Assembly (NCBI RefSeq): GCF_033568475.1 | Contig: NC_133120.1 | Span: forward strand, 93,142,151-93,206,150 | Direction of reading: 5' to 3' | Origin: Henckelia pumila | Lineage: Eukaryota > Streptophyta > Magnoliopsida > Lamiales > Gesneriaceae | DNA length: 64,000 bases | Part shown: positions 1-11,233 of the stretch, one piece after another | Numbering within the stretch: position 1 is the first letter of the stretch | How the letters are laid out: each line of letters opens with the position of its first letter | The notes under the pieces: generated by a model | The model's input: only the letters and a program-made list of their open reading frames with translations | What the model was told of the DNA's origin: nothing | The model's database searches: none | Made by a program: the position numbers and the translations under genes

Positions 1-56
1 ACATCAGCTACATCAGGTATTGATTGAAGCAAATGTTCCAACTCAGCTGGAGGCAC
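1..56 (-). pseudogene. 4-coumarate:CoA ligase-like exon, partial (cut by window edge)
   Basis: Read on the minus strand from a splice acceptor AG at 58-57, this gives VPPAELEHLLQSIPDVADV. That is the stretch after the 'KYK(G/A)(F/Y)QV' region of plant 4CL and 4CL-like acyl-CoA ligases (usually V-A/P-P-A-E-L-E-x-L-L), near the C-terminal subdomain that closes over the adenylate. These enzymes activate carboxylic acids through an acyl-AMP intermediate. Only 19 codons are visible, because the exon runs off the left edge. No other 4CL motif (SSGTTG, GYGLTE) was found at higher coordinates, so upstream exons are either far away or missing. It lies on the inner side of a CACTA-type end (2596-2888) and may be a captured fragment rather than part of a working gene. 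Confidence 0.6.
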
Positions 57-1759
57 CTGTAATATCATGAACTGATCCCATCAATACAGAAAAAATCATG
101 AATCATTCAAAGATTTCTTGGAAAAAATTAGATTACAATGGCTCATGACCATGTAACAGTGGGGAGTATGGAAAATGTATGGCCTCTCATGTGCCTCACA
201 GATACATCCAATGAGCTCCTGGATTCATGAGATGATCAATGTTTTACGTAGCAAGAAGCAAGTTTAACGGCATTGCATCAAAAGAGATTAAAGATCTACA
301 AATGCCATCATCTACCATGTAAAAAAATACAATATGAGAGTAAAATATTATTACAGTAGCTTCAAGCAGTAATAATACTCATAATGGCAGCAAATAAAAG
401 ATGAGGAATGACCAGTGTTGCATTCAAGAGTCCAGCCACTGCCACTGCCACTGCATTACAAATCTGCAGGGAAGAAACAGTAACAAGGAAAATAATAATT
501 TTCAGCAAAAAAATTATCTGAATTAATATTTTATGAATAAATAAAGAAATTAAAGCACAAAAAATCAAACCATATTGCGAATAGAAGACAAGAACATCAC
601 TAGCAGCAGGTCTCAATCAATATTCATTTCATACCTATAATCGAACTCATTCATGAACCATGAAAATTCTGGTCTAGAGTGCCGGACAAAATATAATTTT
701 GAAATAATTAAACAACCTCCTATTATGAAGCTAGAGTGCTAGACATGTAATAGGTCAACAAAAAAAACATATATTTCAAAGTTGTAATCAAATTGATTCC
801 CATATATTGATCAAGATTACGAAATACTCAATCGGGCCTGAAATTCCTACGATCATGCATGAAAGGAAATATATCTTAATAAATAGTAGCTTCAAGGTTT
901 TTCCTCCCCTTATGAACAGAAACTAAACAACATTAATGGGAAGGTCTAAGTTATGATATCGAAATATTTAGTAGTGGAAGTTCTGCTAGTTTTGTAATAC
1001 ATTAAAGTTTGATGATTCAAATTGTAAGTCATCCATTTTAACGGGTTGTGATTCCACTACATGGGTTAATATCTCCTCATAAAGTTAAAGACCCTCTGAA
1101 CTTTCACTAGTGCCTTCATGTTTGTCCATAACTCCTAGCATATTAAAGCTCCAACTATAATAGTAGAGATCAATGCTACAAAGTTGGTAATCAATCATTC
1201 ATAAGAAAGAAACAGATAATGACCGCAATTAAGTACCGGAATATGGTCAAGTTACTCATTGATGGAATGCACTGGGCTTTCTTGAATCTTTTTAAATGAT
1301 TCCCCAAAATCTTTTTTGTTCTGCACTAGAAGAAGAGTTCATAAACAAGGAAGCAAATAAAACAAATCAAGAAGGTGCTACATATAAGTGCATGCACATT
1401 TCTTAAACCGCTAGTCGCAGCAAAATCTTGCATAGAATACAGAAAGTATAACAAATATATAATTTAGTATATCTTTCTTTTAAAAGTAAAACATTAAAAA
1501 GATATAACCGAATTTTGGAATTAGATTCATCCATCTTAGGCACGAAGTGTTTATAACTTGTGTCATGTACCCAATTAACAACTAAATGCTAATGATGTTT
1601 TACATCTATCTAAAAAACATAAAGAACCAAGTAGAGCTATTCTGATTAATCTACAGTACACATCTAATTATTTTAGTAAAGAACTCCCAAAAATTATGCA
1701 CTTCGATGAACAAGGTCATTAAGTAATCTTCATTCTTCAGAGACCAAGAAAGCCCAAAA
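57..1759. other. AT-rich, intron-like sequence with weak minus-strand exon candidates
   Basis: No convincing gene. On the minus strand one short acceptor-to-donor block (about 415-469) would read ICNAVAVAVAGLLNATL, preceded by a pyrimidine-rich tract ending in CAG. Its origin is not recognised. The rest looks like intron or intergenic DNA. Confidence 0.35.
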
Positions 1760-1936
1760 TCACTTAACCGTCTTTGTTGGGACATCATCATTGAAAGCAT
1801 TCTGGTCAACTACACCAGCCTGAGCAATCGATCAACTTAAAATATTACCAAACATTTGAAAAGATAGTATACCTTTTCTATAGTTAATTCAACATATTCG
1901 CATAGAAAATTAGCAGAAAGTAATGGGTCCATATTG
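1760..1936 (-). pseudogene. Unidentified spliced exon pair, terminal exon with stop
   Basis: The minus strand has a 64-bp exon candidate (1873-1936, acceptor AAG, donor GTATAC). It is followed by a 60-bp candidate (1760-1819, acceptor CAG). The phases agree, so the join reads on from ...YVELTIEK to AGVVDQNAFNDDVPTKTVK and a TGA stop. The reading is also open upstream of 1936 to about 2067 but has no ATG. I do not recognise the family. It has the same orientation as the 4CL-like exon at the window edge and the leader-like segment at 2140-2580, so all three may be pieces of one captured segment. Confidence 0.3.
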
Positions 1937-2139
1937 CTTAGAATAAAAATACATACACTGAGCCGTGTCAACTCCCTATTATTTGCAAGGCGTAAATCCA
2001 GCCCCACAGCTCCCCATGAGTTTAAACAGATCGTGCAAGACGCCACTTTCTCTCCCTCGTCGCCCAAGTTTAAACAGAGAAAGGTAAATTCGAAGTCTTC
2101 ACAAGCTCATCAACTACAAGAGCAGAAACAATCTCACTT

Positions 2140-2580
2140 TTAACGACCTGTTGTTGCCTGAAGAGGAGGCAAGACAACCGTTTCTGCAGAATAAAAGAGC
2201 CCAGAAGTACGAAATAAACAAGAAATGAGGAATTTAACACAAAAACTAAAATTGGAAATTCTCCAGCAGAAATTAGCCTCGGAATCGTGATGCTTTGCTG
2301 GACATACAGAAGTTAGAGCCATGAGCTTCGAGGATTTGAGCGGAAATCCAAGCATTCTAGGTCGGAGGAGGAAATAACAGAGGCATTCGGCGGAGCTGGA
2401 GGAAAAAGCAATGGAAATGTCATCGCAACACTGAGGAGGACGAGATTCGGTGAGTTTGTTGGGGGAGACGGAGATGTAGAGAAAAGGGGAGACGATTTCA
2501 TGAAGAAGCGACAATGGAGACGGCGGAGGCACAGGAGGAGGATTTCGGTGGAATTAGATGTTACGGGAAAATGGGCTAGG
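2140..2580 (-). pseudogene. 5'-leader-like segment with open reading, source unknown
   Basis: On the minus strand, starting just inside the subterminal array, lies a CT-rich, relatively GC-rich stretch typical of a plant 5' UTR and first exon ('cctagcccattttcc', several ATGs). One frame is open for about 130 codons from near 2532 and another for 62 codons from 2501. Neither resembles a family I know. Its position against the transposon end parallels the leaders at 11690 and 19860 in the other two CACTA-type elements. From 2270 on it is repeated in the second contig (36931 on). Confidence 0.35.
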
Positions 2581-2595
2581 GTTGTGGTAGGAGAA

Positions 2596-2888
2596 TATTA
2601 ATATATTTTTAATAATAATAAATTATAAATATACAAAGCTTTTTAATAAAAGCGTTGTAGTATATTGTAAAAAAGACGGTCATAGACAACGCTTTTTACA
2701 AAGTGTTGTCGTATATAATAAAAAAACGCTTAAAGACAACACTTTTCAAAAAGCGTTGTCGTATATAATTAAAAAAACGCTCATAGACAACGCTTTTAGT
2801 TAAAAGCGTTGTCTATTAAAAAATAACAACGCTTTTTACAAAAAGCGTTGTCTTTTACGTGTTGTCTTTCACCTTTTTTGTTGTAGTG
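2596..2888. mobile_element. CACTA-type transposon, right end with subterminal repeat array (element 1)
   Basis: The segment ends in the TIR TTTTTTGTTGTAGTG, which reads CACTACAACAAAAAA outward, the signature of CACTA (En/Spm) elements. Inward lie about eight copies, in both orientations, of a motif built on AAAGCGTTGTC. They include a near-perfect palindrome around 2786-2813 (13-bp arms, 2-bp loop). Such arrays are the presumed transposase-binding region. The base after the TIR begins gypsy pol sequence, so the element inserted into that retroelement. The other end is left of the window, so the target-site duplication (expected TGG) cannot be confirmed. No transposase is visible. Confidence 0.75.
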
Positions 2889-2928
2889 TGGGGATTTTGT
2901 TGTTTATTGTGATGCTTCTCACCAGGGT

Positions 2929-4797
2929 TTGGGATGTATTTTAATGCAGAAAGGACATGTTGTTGCTTATGCTTCTCGACAACTAAAACCACATGAGGTT
3001 AGGTATCCGATTCATGATCTTGAATTGGCTGCTATCGTTTTTGCATTGAAAATCTGGAGACATTATTTATACGGCGAGAAGTTTGAAATCTTTTCTGATC
3101 ATAAAAGTCTGAAGTATCTATTCTCACAATCTGAATTGAACATGAGACAACGACGATGGCTTGATTTATTGAAGGATTTTGATTGTGAAATCAAATATTA
3201 TCCGGGAAAATCTAACGCAGCAGCAGATGCCCTGAGTAGAAAAGTATGTGCTCTATCTTTATCTACTATAGGTGTATCTAATTTGATTGAGAATTGTTGT
3301 GTTTCTGGATATGTATTTGAGACAGATAGAAGGCCTATGAGAGTTTATGCAATCAGTGCTGAGCCAGAGTTGTTGATTCGTATCAAAGAAGCACAGAAAG
3401 CTGATCAGAATGTACAGAAATCGATTGAAATGATCAGATCAGGACATCAGTCTGAGTACAAGCTTAGTGACGATGATATCTTGTATGTGAATAACCGAAT
3501 AGTTGTTCCCAATATTGCAGACTTGAGACAGAATATCCTGAAAGAAGCTCATTGTAGTCGCTTTAGTGTTCACCCTGGAGGCAGAAAGATGTACAACGAC
3601 TTGAAGAGTCAGTACTGGTGGAAGCAAATGAAGTCTGATGTGACTGAATTTGTATCCAAATGTTTGAATTGCCAACAGGTGAAGGCTGAAAGAAAGAAAC
3701 CGGGTGGCTTATTACAAAGTTTATCAATTCCTGAATGGAAATGGGATCACATTTCCATGGACTTTGTAACGAAGTTGCCACGATCATCTCGAGGATGCGA
3801 TGCTGTTTGGGTGATCATTGACAGATTGACGAAATCTGCGTGCTTTATTCCTTATCGAATGACTTATCGTCATGATCAAATGGCGGATCTTTATATTCGA
3901 GAAGTGGTAAGACTTCATGGTGTGCCAAAGTCTATTGTATCTGACCGAGATCCGGGGTATACTTCGCACTTTTGGCATAGCCTACAGGAAGCTCTAGGTA
4001 CGCGTTTACATTTGAGTACTGCTTACCATCCTCAAACCGACGGTCAATTTGAACGAACAATTCAGACGCTTGAGGATATGCTTAGAGCTGTAGTACTTGA
4101 TTTTGGTGTTACATGGCAAAATTCTATACCACTCGTGGAATTTTCTTATAACAACAGTTATCAGACGAGTATAGAGATGGCACCATTCGAAGCGTTATAT
4201 GGAAAGAAGTGTCGATCACCTTTGTATTGGGATGATGTTTCTGAGGTACCTGAGTTAGGGCCAGATATGATCAGACAGATGACTGAAAAGGTGAAACTGA
4301 TACATCAGAGAATGAGAACAGCACAGCACAGACAGACCAGATATGCGAATGTACAACGACGGCCGTTATCTTTTGATCAGGGAGATAGAGTGTTTCTGAA
4401 GATTTCACCGTTCAGAAGCATCGTTCGATTTGGTAAACGATGGAAATTATCTCCGAGGTATATTGGGCCGTATGAGATTCTCGAGAAGATAGGCAATCTA
4501 GCTTATCGACTCGCTCTTCCTATGTCTTTATCTGGAATACATGATGTCTTTCATGTATCGATGTTGAGGAAGTACATATCTGATACATCTCATGTGATTC
4601 ACTCTGATGAAGCTGAATTGGATGACACTCTTAGTTATTTCGAGCAACCTATTCAGATTCTTGATAGAAATACGAAGCAACTCCGAACGAAGACCATTCC
4701 ATTGGTGAAGATTCAATGGAGTAGACACGGAGTTGAAGAAGCGACTTGGGAAGTCGAAGAAGATATGAAGCAACGATTTCCTTACTTATTTCATTGA
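2929..4797 (+). CDS. gypsy pol, 3' part: RNase H - integrase - chromodomain-like tail
   Basis: A 622-codon open stretch, fossil part of the element at 2889-6933. RNase H occupies about residues 1-105 ([37 protein letters not shown]). The HHCC zinc-binding region is near 205-255 (ending CLNCQQVKA). The integrase core lies near 268-430 with its acidic residues in [16 protein letters not shown] and [15 protein letters not shown] segment is near 500-520 (RYIGPYEIL), and a chromodomain-like end near 590-620 ([10 protein letters not shown]). The family inserts cDNA into host chromatin. The real polyprotein would start far upstream. The second-contig version is at 37551-39463. Confidence 0.9.
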   Translation: MGCILMQKGHVVAYASRQLKPHEVRYPIHDLELAAIVFALKIWRHYLYGEKFEIFSDHKSLKYLFSQSELNMRQRRWLDLLKDFDCEIKYYPGKSNAAADALSRKVCALSLSTIGVSNLIENCCVSGYVFETDRRPMRVYAISAEPELLIRIKEAQKADQNVQKSIEMIRSGHQSEYKLSDDDILYVNNRIVVPNIADLRQNILKEAHCSRFSVHPGGRKMYNDLKSQYWWKQMKSDVTEFVSKCLNCQQVKAERKKPGGLLQSLSIPEWKWDHISMDFVTKLPRSSRGCDAVWVIIDRLTKSACFIPYRMTYRHDQMADLYIREVVRLHGVPKSIVSDRDPGYTSHFWHSLQEALGTRLHLSTAYHPQTDGQFERTIQTLEDMLRAVVLDFGVTWQNSIPLVEFSYNNSYQTSIEMAPFEALYGKKCRSPLYWDDVSEVPELGPDMIRQMTEKVKLIHQRMRTAQHRQTRYANVQRRPLSFDQGDRVFLKISPFRSIVRFGKRWKLSPRYIGPYEILEKIGNLAYRLALPMSLSGIHDVFHVSMLRKYISDTSHVIHSDEAELDDTLSYFEQPIQILDRNTKQLRTKTIPLVKIQWSRHGVEEATWEVEEDMKQRFPYLFH

Positions 4798-4908
4798 TGT
4801 GAGTTCTTATTCAGATTTCAGTTATTTTTTATTCTTATGAGCATGCGGACTGCATATCTATACTGTTTATGAATTCGAGGACGAACTCATGTCTTAGTGG
4901 GGGAGAAA

Positions 4909-6933
4909 TGTAAGGCCCGGGATTAATTAGAAATTAATTCGAATTTATTTAATTTTAATCCGAGTATATTTAATTTGGGAATATTTAGAGTTTTGATTTA
5001 AATTCTAATATTCTTAAATTATTTAGGATTGAAATTGAATTAAAATAAGGGCCGAGGACCAAATTGCAATTATTGAAGAGTTGAGGGACCAAATTGCAAT
5101 TATCTTATAACTTATCAGATTTTAAGTTTATTAGTCAGCATGAAACGTGTACTTCATTAGATAATTCAGAATTATGAACAGAGGAATCGATTTCTTCCAT
5201 TTTTTTTTGAGTTCTTGATCTTCAAACCCTTATAACTTTTGCTCCGGGTATTGGATTTCGATTCCGAAAAGTGTTTTGGAATCCTTACGACGAGGGCTTC
5301 GATCTTGTGTAAGTTTTATGTTATGTTTTATGGATTTCGAAATTGATATGTGGCAAAGATCAGATTCTAAAATTTTGGAATTGTGCTTGGTGTTCTATCG
5401 TTTGAATATGCAACACCGGAATTGATGAGCTTATGTTATTGTGTCCAAATATGATCTCCAGCTTATGATTGTAGATTATAGCTATTTCAATGAAGATTTG
5501 AATGAGTTATATCAGCTGGTTTGTGAAATATATCTATAAGTTTGAATGATATTGAAAAGAGAAATGATTTCGAAGTCGGGATTACGTCGGTTACCGATTT
5601 TGAATCGCTACGTCGTTTAATCGAGTTTTGGAACTGTTTTGATAGCCGAATTCTGAGTTGAAGTTGTTATTGAGATGTTATCAATGTTAAAGAATGTGTC
5701 TTGTTCAATTTCATTCACGTTTGGAAGGCCAACGACACGAGACGCCGACTTTGAACGAACGAAGAAAGAGTTGAGGTTTGAAATGCGATTGATTGATGAA
5801 TTCTTGATGGTTTTGACTCGTTTCTGAAATGATAGATTGGTATGAAGTTTGATATATGTATTTTGATTATATCTCGCAGATTTGAAGAGTTCAGAACCTC
5901 AATAAACGAAGGTATAATGACAACATCGCGAAGTAGGGACTTTGAAACTCAAGAACGATTATCTTTGAGTTGGCCCGCAAAAATCACATACTTGTTTATG
6001 TTTTGATTTGATTGTGGTGTTGTCGATCCATCTCAGGTAGTGGATCTTTAAATTTGAGTTGATATGATGTTATATCGAATTGAATCTAAGCCAAGGTTGC
6101 GGTTAACCTTATTTGCGAGTCGTTTACGAATTCGTTAGATGGATATCCATGTCAAGATCATTTATGAATCTTGATGGCTTCGAAGTTATGTGAATCAATT
6201 CGTATTTAAAGCGTTTGAGTACTCTATTTGTTGAGTCGAGATTGAAATAGAGTTAATATGATTTATTTAACGTTTTCGATATGTTGGTTATACTGAGAAT
6301 TATATCTCACCGGAGTTTATCCGGCTGTTGTCTTGTTTTGTATGTGTGCATGACAACAGAGAGGGCAGGAGCTGATCATCGACGTCATTGACAGCTGGGA
6401 GAGAGTCTAGCACGTGAGGGCTCGGGTTGTAGATGATGTTTTGAATGTTAGAAGCATGGAACCTTAGAACTTGTGGGTTTTGGAATACATGTATGAAACT
6501 TGAGATAGATTATGTCGTTTATCGTTTCTTTAGCGACTTGTGCGATGTAATAAATTCATGTATAGATGCTTGAGACCTTGTTTATATTAATATGCATGAT
6601 TTGGATCTTTTATATCATGTTTTAGACTTGAGTTTGATGAATTGGAAGGAGTTGAAGGGATCGAATTTGCGGACAAAGAACAGGGCAATTTTCTGCTCCA
6701 GGAGGCGCCCCCGCGGTAATTTTTGACGGCTCGCGCGCAGCCTGGAGATTAGCCTACTGTTTTGGAAAAAAACAGGGGCGCCCCGCGGTAGTTTTTGGCG
6801 GCGGGGGCGCACCCCTTTTTGAAAAAAAAAAAAAATTTTTTTTTTTTTTAGATCCTTTCTTTCCTTATTAGTTTAATGATGCTTATTCATTAAATGCCCT
6901 TAAGATTTGAGATTAGCAACCCGAGGCCCCACA
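4909..6933 (+). repeat. 3' LTR of the gypsy element (about 2.0 kb)
   Basis: It begins TGTAAGGCCC right after the purine tract and ends GGCCCCACA. The termini form a short imperfect inverted repeat (TGT..GGCC / GGCC..ACA). Near 6690-6820 there is an unusually GC-rich patch with repeated GGCGCCCC..GCGGTA(A/G)TTTTTG units in otherwise AT-rich DNA. The 5' partner is missing, so the boundary rests on termini and purine tract only. Confidence 0.75.
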
Positions 6934-7084
6934 AGAAATATATATATATATATAAAATGGTTAAAAATTTAACTCTTTATCGTGAGTAATTCGGATAGTT
7001 TTATTATGCGTATCATTGCATTTATGAATTCTTTTGCAAGAATTGAACCAATCTTCATGAGATTGATTATTTTACTCATAGAGT

Positions 7085-7265
7085 AATTCATGTTTTTGAA
7101 TATAAATCTCATTTCATCAATTTATATTCCCCATTCTTTCTAAGGCATGTTCGGATGACTTGAAGTCATAAAATAATTCATGTTTTTTTAATATAAATCT
7201 CATTTCATCAATTTATATTCCACATGCTTTCTAAGGCATGCTCGGATGACTCGCAGTCATTTTCT
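7085..7265. repeat. Two-copy tandem repeat, about 90-bp period
   Basis: AATTCATGTTTTT-AATATAAATCTC ... AAGGCATG(T/C)TCGGATGACT recurs with a period of 90 bases (7085 and 7175). The second copy overlaps the 3' end of the caulimovirid RNase H reading. It may be a local duplication of the viral 3' region. Confidence 0.6.
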
Positions 7266-9243
7266 GGATCACTTATGATCTCTTTTGTTATTCTGGTACT
7301 ACGGATAGTATAATTTGGATGAAGTTCTCTAGTTAATGCGTCGGGTAATGAATTGTCCGTTCCTTTGACATGCTGGATCTCGAACTGATAATGGTTCAAT
7401 TTCAATTGCCATCTAATTAACCTTGCTGCATTTCTCCCTGCATTTCTTGATATTTTTTTTGTCTTGAAATATGTTAAATTCATATTATCCGTTCTTACTA
7501 AAAATGGTTTAGAAATAAGATAAATCTCATAATTTCTAATTGTATATCTTAAAGCTAATAATTCTTTTTCATTTGAATGATAATTTAGTTGTGCACCTTG
7601 AAAAGTTCCTGATGTATAATTACATAATTCTTCATTATTTCTAGTAGCTGTTTTAGTAAGTTCTTCTAAATTTCTTCTCATGTATAAGCTTTTAAACATG
7701 CTCCCCAGTATTCATCTGAGGCGTCTGTTTCAATTATTATTATGTCTTTATTTGAAGGAAAATATAATTCGGGAAGATTACTAATTATCTTTTTTTTAAT
7801 AGTGTCAATATAATTAGTATCTTCTTTAGACAAATTTCACTTATAGTCTTGTTTAAGTTTTACCTGAAGAGGTTTTCTGATTTCTGCAAGTTTCTTAATG
7901 TAATTTCCAGAATAAGTTAATAATCCTAAAAATCTTTTTAATTGATCTTTATCCTTGATTTCACTAGAAAAATCGTGAATTTTCTTAAGTATATGCTGTT
8001 GTAAACAATGTTTTTCATCTTCTATTTGTAATCCTAAATAATTTATTTTTGTTTTAAACAATTGTGCTTTCTTTTCAGAAAGTATAATTCCATCTTTATG
8101 ACAAATATCTAATACTGTCATGAGGTCTTTATAATGTTGATCTAGTGTTTTTGAATAAATTAATATGTCATCTATATAAACACAACAAAAATCTACATAT
8201 GATTTAAAAGATTCATTCATATATCTTTGAAAGATACCTGATGCTTGTTTAAGTCCGAAAGGTAATACAGTTCATTGATACTGTCCTTTTGGACAACTGA
8301 ATGATGTAAATAATTGTGTTTGTGGTTCTAGCTGAATTTGCCAAAATCCTGATTTACAATCTAAACTGGAGAAATATTTCATTCCTCCTATATAAGATAG
8401 TAAATCATTCTTGTTTGGGATGTAATATACATCCATAATTGTTGCATTATTCATTTTTCGATAATCAATTACCATTTTTTTCTTATCAGTGTCTTTTTTA
8501 CTGACATAAAAGGCTGGTGAAGAGTGTGGACTCTTGCTTGGGATGATTATCTTAAGTTTTAGTAATTCTTGAATCTCTTTTTCGAATATTTTTACATCAT
8601 CCATGTTGCATCTTCTTGGTGCTTCACAGATTGTGATATTAGGGTCTTTAAGTTTTATTGAAGCAATGAATTGTTTTCTTTTCTTAATTTTGTCCTGAGG
8701 ATTTTCAGAACAAATATCATGAAATTTCTTCATGATTTCTTTTTCATGATTAATTGTTAAAATATTTTCTATTTTTAGTTCTATTGGATTTGTATTTCGT
8801 TTATGAAAATTCTTTGTAAATCCTTCATTTTCTATACAAAATGTTGTTCGTATTTTAGGAATATAAATCATTGATGATCCTTTGTTTAAAGTTATGTGAT
8901 TTTCAAATTGTGTAAAAGGAAGATATTCTCTTAAAAAGTTATTTCCTATTATAATGTCCATTCCTGATTCTATTTGGTATATAATGGGTATTACAAATTT
9001 TGTTTCCTCAATTTCTATTTTTAATTTTTCTGCTACTCTATCAAGCATGATTCTTGATCCATCTCCTATTCGAACTTTTAATCCTTTATCATATTTCTTT
9101 CAATAATGATTTGGAAGTATATGTTTGCTTCCTAAACACATACTTGCTCCTGTATCAACATAAGCATGTATATGATGTTCTTTGATTTTAATTTGAATTT
9201 TTATATAAATACTATTTGGATTTGTTTTGTTTTTAGTATCCAT
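7208..9243 (-). pseudogene. Endogenous caulimovirid fossil: aspartic protease - reverse transcriptase - RNase H
   Basis: Old virus copy on the minus strand. Reading from 9243 down: an aspartic protease with DTGAS and IGNNFLREY..PFTQF, as in caulimovirus ORF V; a reverse transcriptase with SPHSSPAFYV, DCKSGFWQI and YIDDILIYS; and RNase H with NYHSNEKELLA and a C-terminal KGTDNSLPDALTRE. The order and motifs match Caulimoviridae, closest in style to genus Caulimovirus, not an LTR retroelement. Coat and movement protein genes were not seen. It is broken, with a few interruptions, and lies directly next to the gypsy LTR. Its age cannot be dated from one copy, but it is clearly degraded. The second-contig version is at 41875-43910. 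Confidence 0.88.
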
Positions 9244-9727
9244 TCTCTCACCTTTTTTTTTTAGTGATTTATTAGGAATTTTAATAGATAAGGGTAGAAT
9301 TGGTATTTTTAAACAAAATTTTCTCTCTGCGGGGAGTAGAAAATAAGTTTTAATGGGTTAGGTATTAAAATGTAAGATGAAAATAGGTTTGGGTATGAAT
9401 TTATAATTTACCCTTTAATTAACCAAGCCTAACACTACTTTATCCCTTGTAGAGTAGATTAGGTAGTTTTAGTAACAAGCCAACCAAACATTGGATTACA
9501 CAAAAATTCACCCATAAACCTACCTAATATTTTGTACCAAACGCAGCCATATATACGAAAAGTTATACGTTAAGTTACACATTGTACTTAAAATTACATA
9601 AATATCTTTTATGTATATTGAAATAAGTTTTTTTAAAATAAAATAGATTGATAATTTTATAATTTCATCTCTAGTCAGCGACGGATCTACAGTGTAGCCC
9701 GTGGCCCTCCGAAATTTTTTAGAATTC
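9244..9727. other. AT-rich intergenic DNA with partial MITE-like inverted ends
   Basis: No gene. Around 9340-9550 a diverged inverted pair is visible (GGTTAGGTATTAAAAT... against ...ACCTACCTAATATTTTGTACCAAACGCAGCC). The outer GGCTGCGTTTGGTAC is typical of a plant MITE end. A short hAT-like end (CAGCGACGGATCTAC) at about 9675 has no partner. Confidence 0.3.
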
Positions 9728-9730
9728 TTA

Positions 9731-10157
9731 CAGTGTGTTTGGATGTCTAAAAAATGAAATTTGGAATTGGATTTAGATTTGGAATTGGATTTGGATTTTA
9801 AAATCCATGGAATTGAAATTTCATTTTGTGTTTGGAAAAAAGTTAAAATATATTTTAGAATTTGATTGTATAAATTTTGGATAAATTATATTTTATAAAA
9901 AATTATTAAAAAAAACTTAAAATATATAAGTAAAGTATATGAATTTATTATTAAAAATAATTTTATTGCTTTATAAACTCAAATCCCGTGAAATCCCGTG
10001 AAATCCGACCAATTTTGTCAAGATTTCACTTAACTAATTGAAATCCCATGAAATCCCATCAAATATTTTGAAATCCCAAATTGCCAAACACTGAAACGGT
10101 ATTTTCAATTCCAAATCTCATCAAATCCCGTCCAATTTCCGTGATCTAAACACAGTG
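9731..10157. mobile_element. Tourist-like (PIF/Harbinger-type) MITE, 427 bp
   Basis: The TIRs are CAGTGTGTTTGGATGTC at the left and, read inward, CACTGTGTTTAGATCAC at the right. The 3-bp target-site duplication TTA is present at 9728-9730 and 10158-10160, which is the PIF/Harbinger preference. The interior is rich in diverged GGAATTGGATTT / AAATCCCGTGAAATCC inverted segments and has no coding potential. The second-contig version is at 44399-44825. Confidence 0.75.
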
Positions 10158-10187
10158 TTAGTATTATATATATTTTTTTGTGAATAT

Positions 10188-10215
10188 TGTGTGTGTGTGT
10201 GTGTATATATATATA
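10188..10215. repeat. (GT)n(AT)n microsatellite
   Basis: A short run of GT then TA dinucleotides directly before the tRNA-like SINE head. Confidence 0.9.
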
Positions 10216-10340
10216 GTTCGCATAATCAAGAAGTCGGAAGTTTTGCTTAGTTGGTAAAGTAATTGGAGTACTCTTGAAAGTTCGATTTTCAAGACCCACG
10301 GTTCATCTTTCTTTTTTTTTTTTCTTTTTTTTTGAGGAGA
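10216..10340 (+). mobile_element. tRNA-derived SINE-like element
   Basis: The A box is TTGCTTAGTTGG (about 10243-10254) and the B box AGTTCGATTTT (about 10280-10290), roughly 37 bases apart as in pol III internal promoters. T-rich runs follow, as in plant SINEs that end in short T tracts. The arms do not fold into a full tRNA, so it is not a tRNA gene. The tail boundary is uncertain. Confidence 0.5.
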
Positions 10341-10555
10341 TCTTTCATTTTGATATTAGCACTTTGTACTTTATTTTCAATTTTTTTTATTAAAAAATGG
10401 ATTATTTTATCAAGTGGGTTAATATTTTGTTAATGTAGAATATTTTTTATTACGTCAATTTTAATCTTTTATTATTGAATTAGCTTTTATTTAAGTGACT
10501 GAATTTCTGTCTTGCCTATTCATTGATATATTTCTATTTTTTTATTCATTGAGAT

Positions 10556-10676
10556 TATGTGTGACATGACTTATAAATCAAATCCAAAATTTTAAATTTA
10601 TATTCAATTATTCTTTTTGTATTGTAAAATATCTAGAAGAGTAATAAAAATAACTATATTTTCTAGCTTTAGATTA
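10556..10676. repeat. Diverged copy of the 3' flank of CASPL-B
   Basis: It matches 25440-25563 at high identity (shared AAATTTATATTCAAT, TTGTAAAATATCTAGAA and AGTAATA blocks), the sequence just beyond the stop codon side of CASPL-B. Together with 11234-11290 it looks like the two flanks of a third unit whose gene is gone. Confidence 0.55.
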
Positions 10677-10748
10677 AATTTTAAAATAAAGAGTAAAATG
10701 ACAAAAGTTTTAAGAAATTAATGCACAAATCACGAAAGAACAAAATGA

Positions 10749-11030
10749 TAATCTGCCTAAAAATTGTTAGCTCTGTCGTTATCGCATATTATCGCTATCT
10801 AATATGCGAACCCTCAAACTTATTGATGTAGCCAAAAATCACTTGTACCCAACACGATGTTTTCGCAAAGTGCGTAGTATCAAAAAATCTTTGTATGTTC
10901 TCCGTGGAGATCTTCAGTGGGTTGTTCCTACGTCACAAAACAATGTCAAAGGAGCCGGGAGAATTTTCGGCAAAGGCAATCCGACGCTCAAGTCAGTGAT
11001 AACTTAAGAAATAATAATCAAGAGTAGAGC
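10749..11030 (+). other. Repeat-like segment with a 67-codon open reading, not a gene I recognise
   Basis: The piece has a relatively high GC end (GGAGCCGGGAGAATTTTC... CAATCCGACGCTCAAGTCAG) and an ORF at 10804-11007. The CCGACGCTCAAGTCAG block looks like a dispersed plant repeat, but I could not search for it. No protein family is recognised. Confidence 0.3.
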
Positions 11031-11233
11031 GTTATAGTGCTAAAGAAAGTATGTATCTTAATAATGAGGTGACTTGAACTATTTATAGATAATTGAATAG
11101 TTTCACGGGCTTGAGTCTCTTATGAACTTTTGTAAAATTCAGGGTCTGCTTGAATTAAATATATATAATAATTAAATAAGTTTGAGACTTAAAAATATTT
11201 TAGGTGTAACCCATGACTTACCATATTGAATCT

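Larger units (their letters stand above)
2889..6933 (+). mobile_element. Ty3/gypsy LTR retrotransposon remnant, Tekay/Del-like chromovirus (pol 3' part plus LTR)
   Basis: Fossil of a Metaviridae-type element cut by the CACTA element on its left; gag, protease, reverse transcriptase and the 5' LTR are not in the window. Retained parts in order are RNase H, integrase zinc-binding region, integrase core, GPY/F region, C-terminal chromodomain-like region, 3' UTR, a purine tract (GTGGGGGAGAAA) and one LTR. The lineage is inferred from the C-terminal motifs ([10 protein letters not shown]..., ATWEVEE) and the LTR start TGTAAGGCCCGGGATT. The retained pol part reads open here, but the element as a whole is broken. 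With one LTR its age cannot be estimated. Confidence 0.9.

Noticed and set aside
2600-2880. CRISPR-like regular short repeats (AAAGCGTTGTC)
   Set aside because: The repeats occur in both orientations, are very short and irregularly spaced, and end in a CACTA TIR in plant DNA. This is a transposon subterminal array.
2929-4797. An intact host integrase-like gene
   Set aside because: It is the 3' part of a gypsy pol with its LTR downstream and a transposon inserted upstream; the element is a fossil.
10105-10299. 64-codon minus-strand open reading
   Set aside because: It runs across a MITE end, a microsatellite and the SINE; no protein-like conservation.
10243-10300. tRNA gene
   Set aside because: A and B boxes are present, but the acceptor and anticodon stems do not pair, and T-rich runs follow. 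It is a SINE head.
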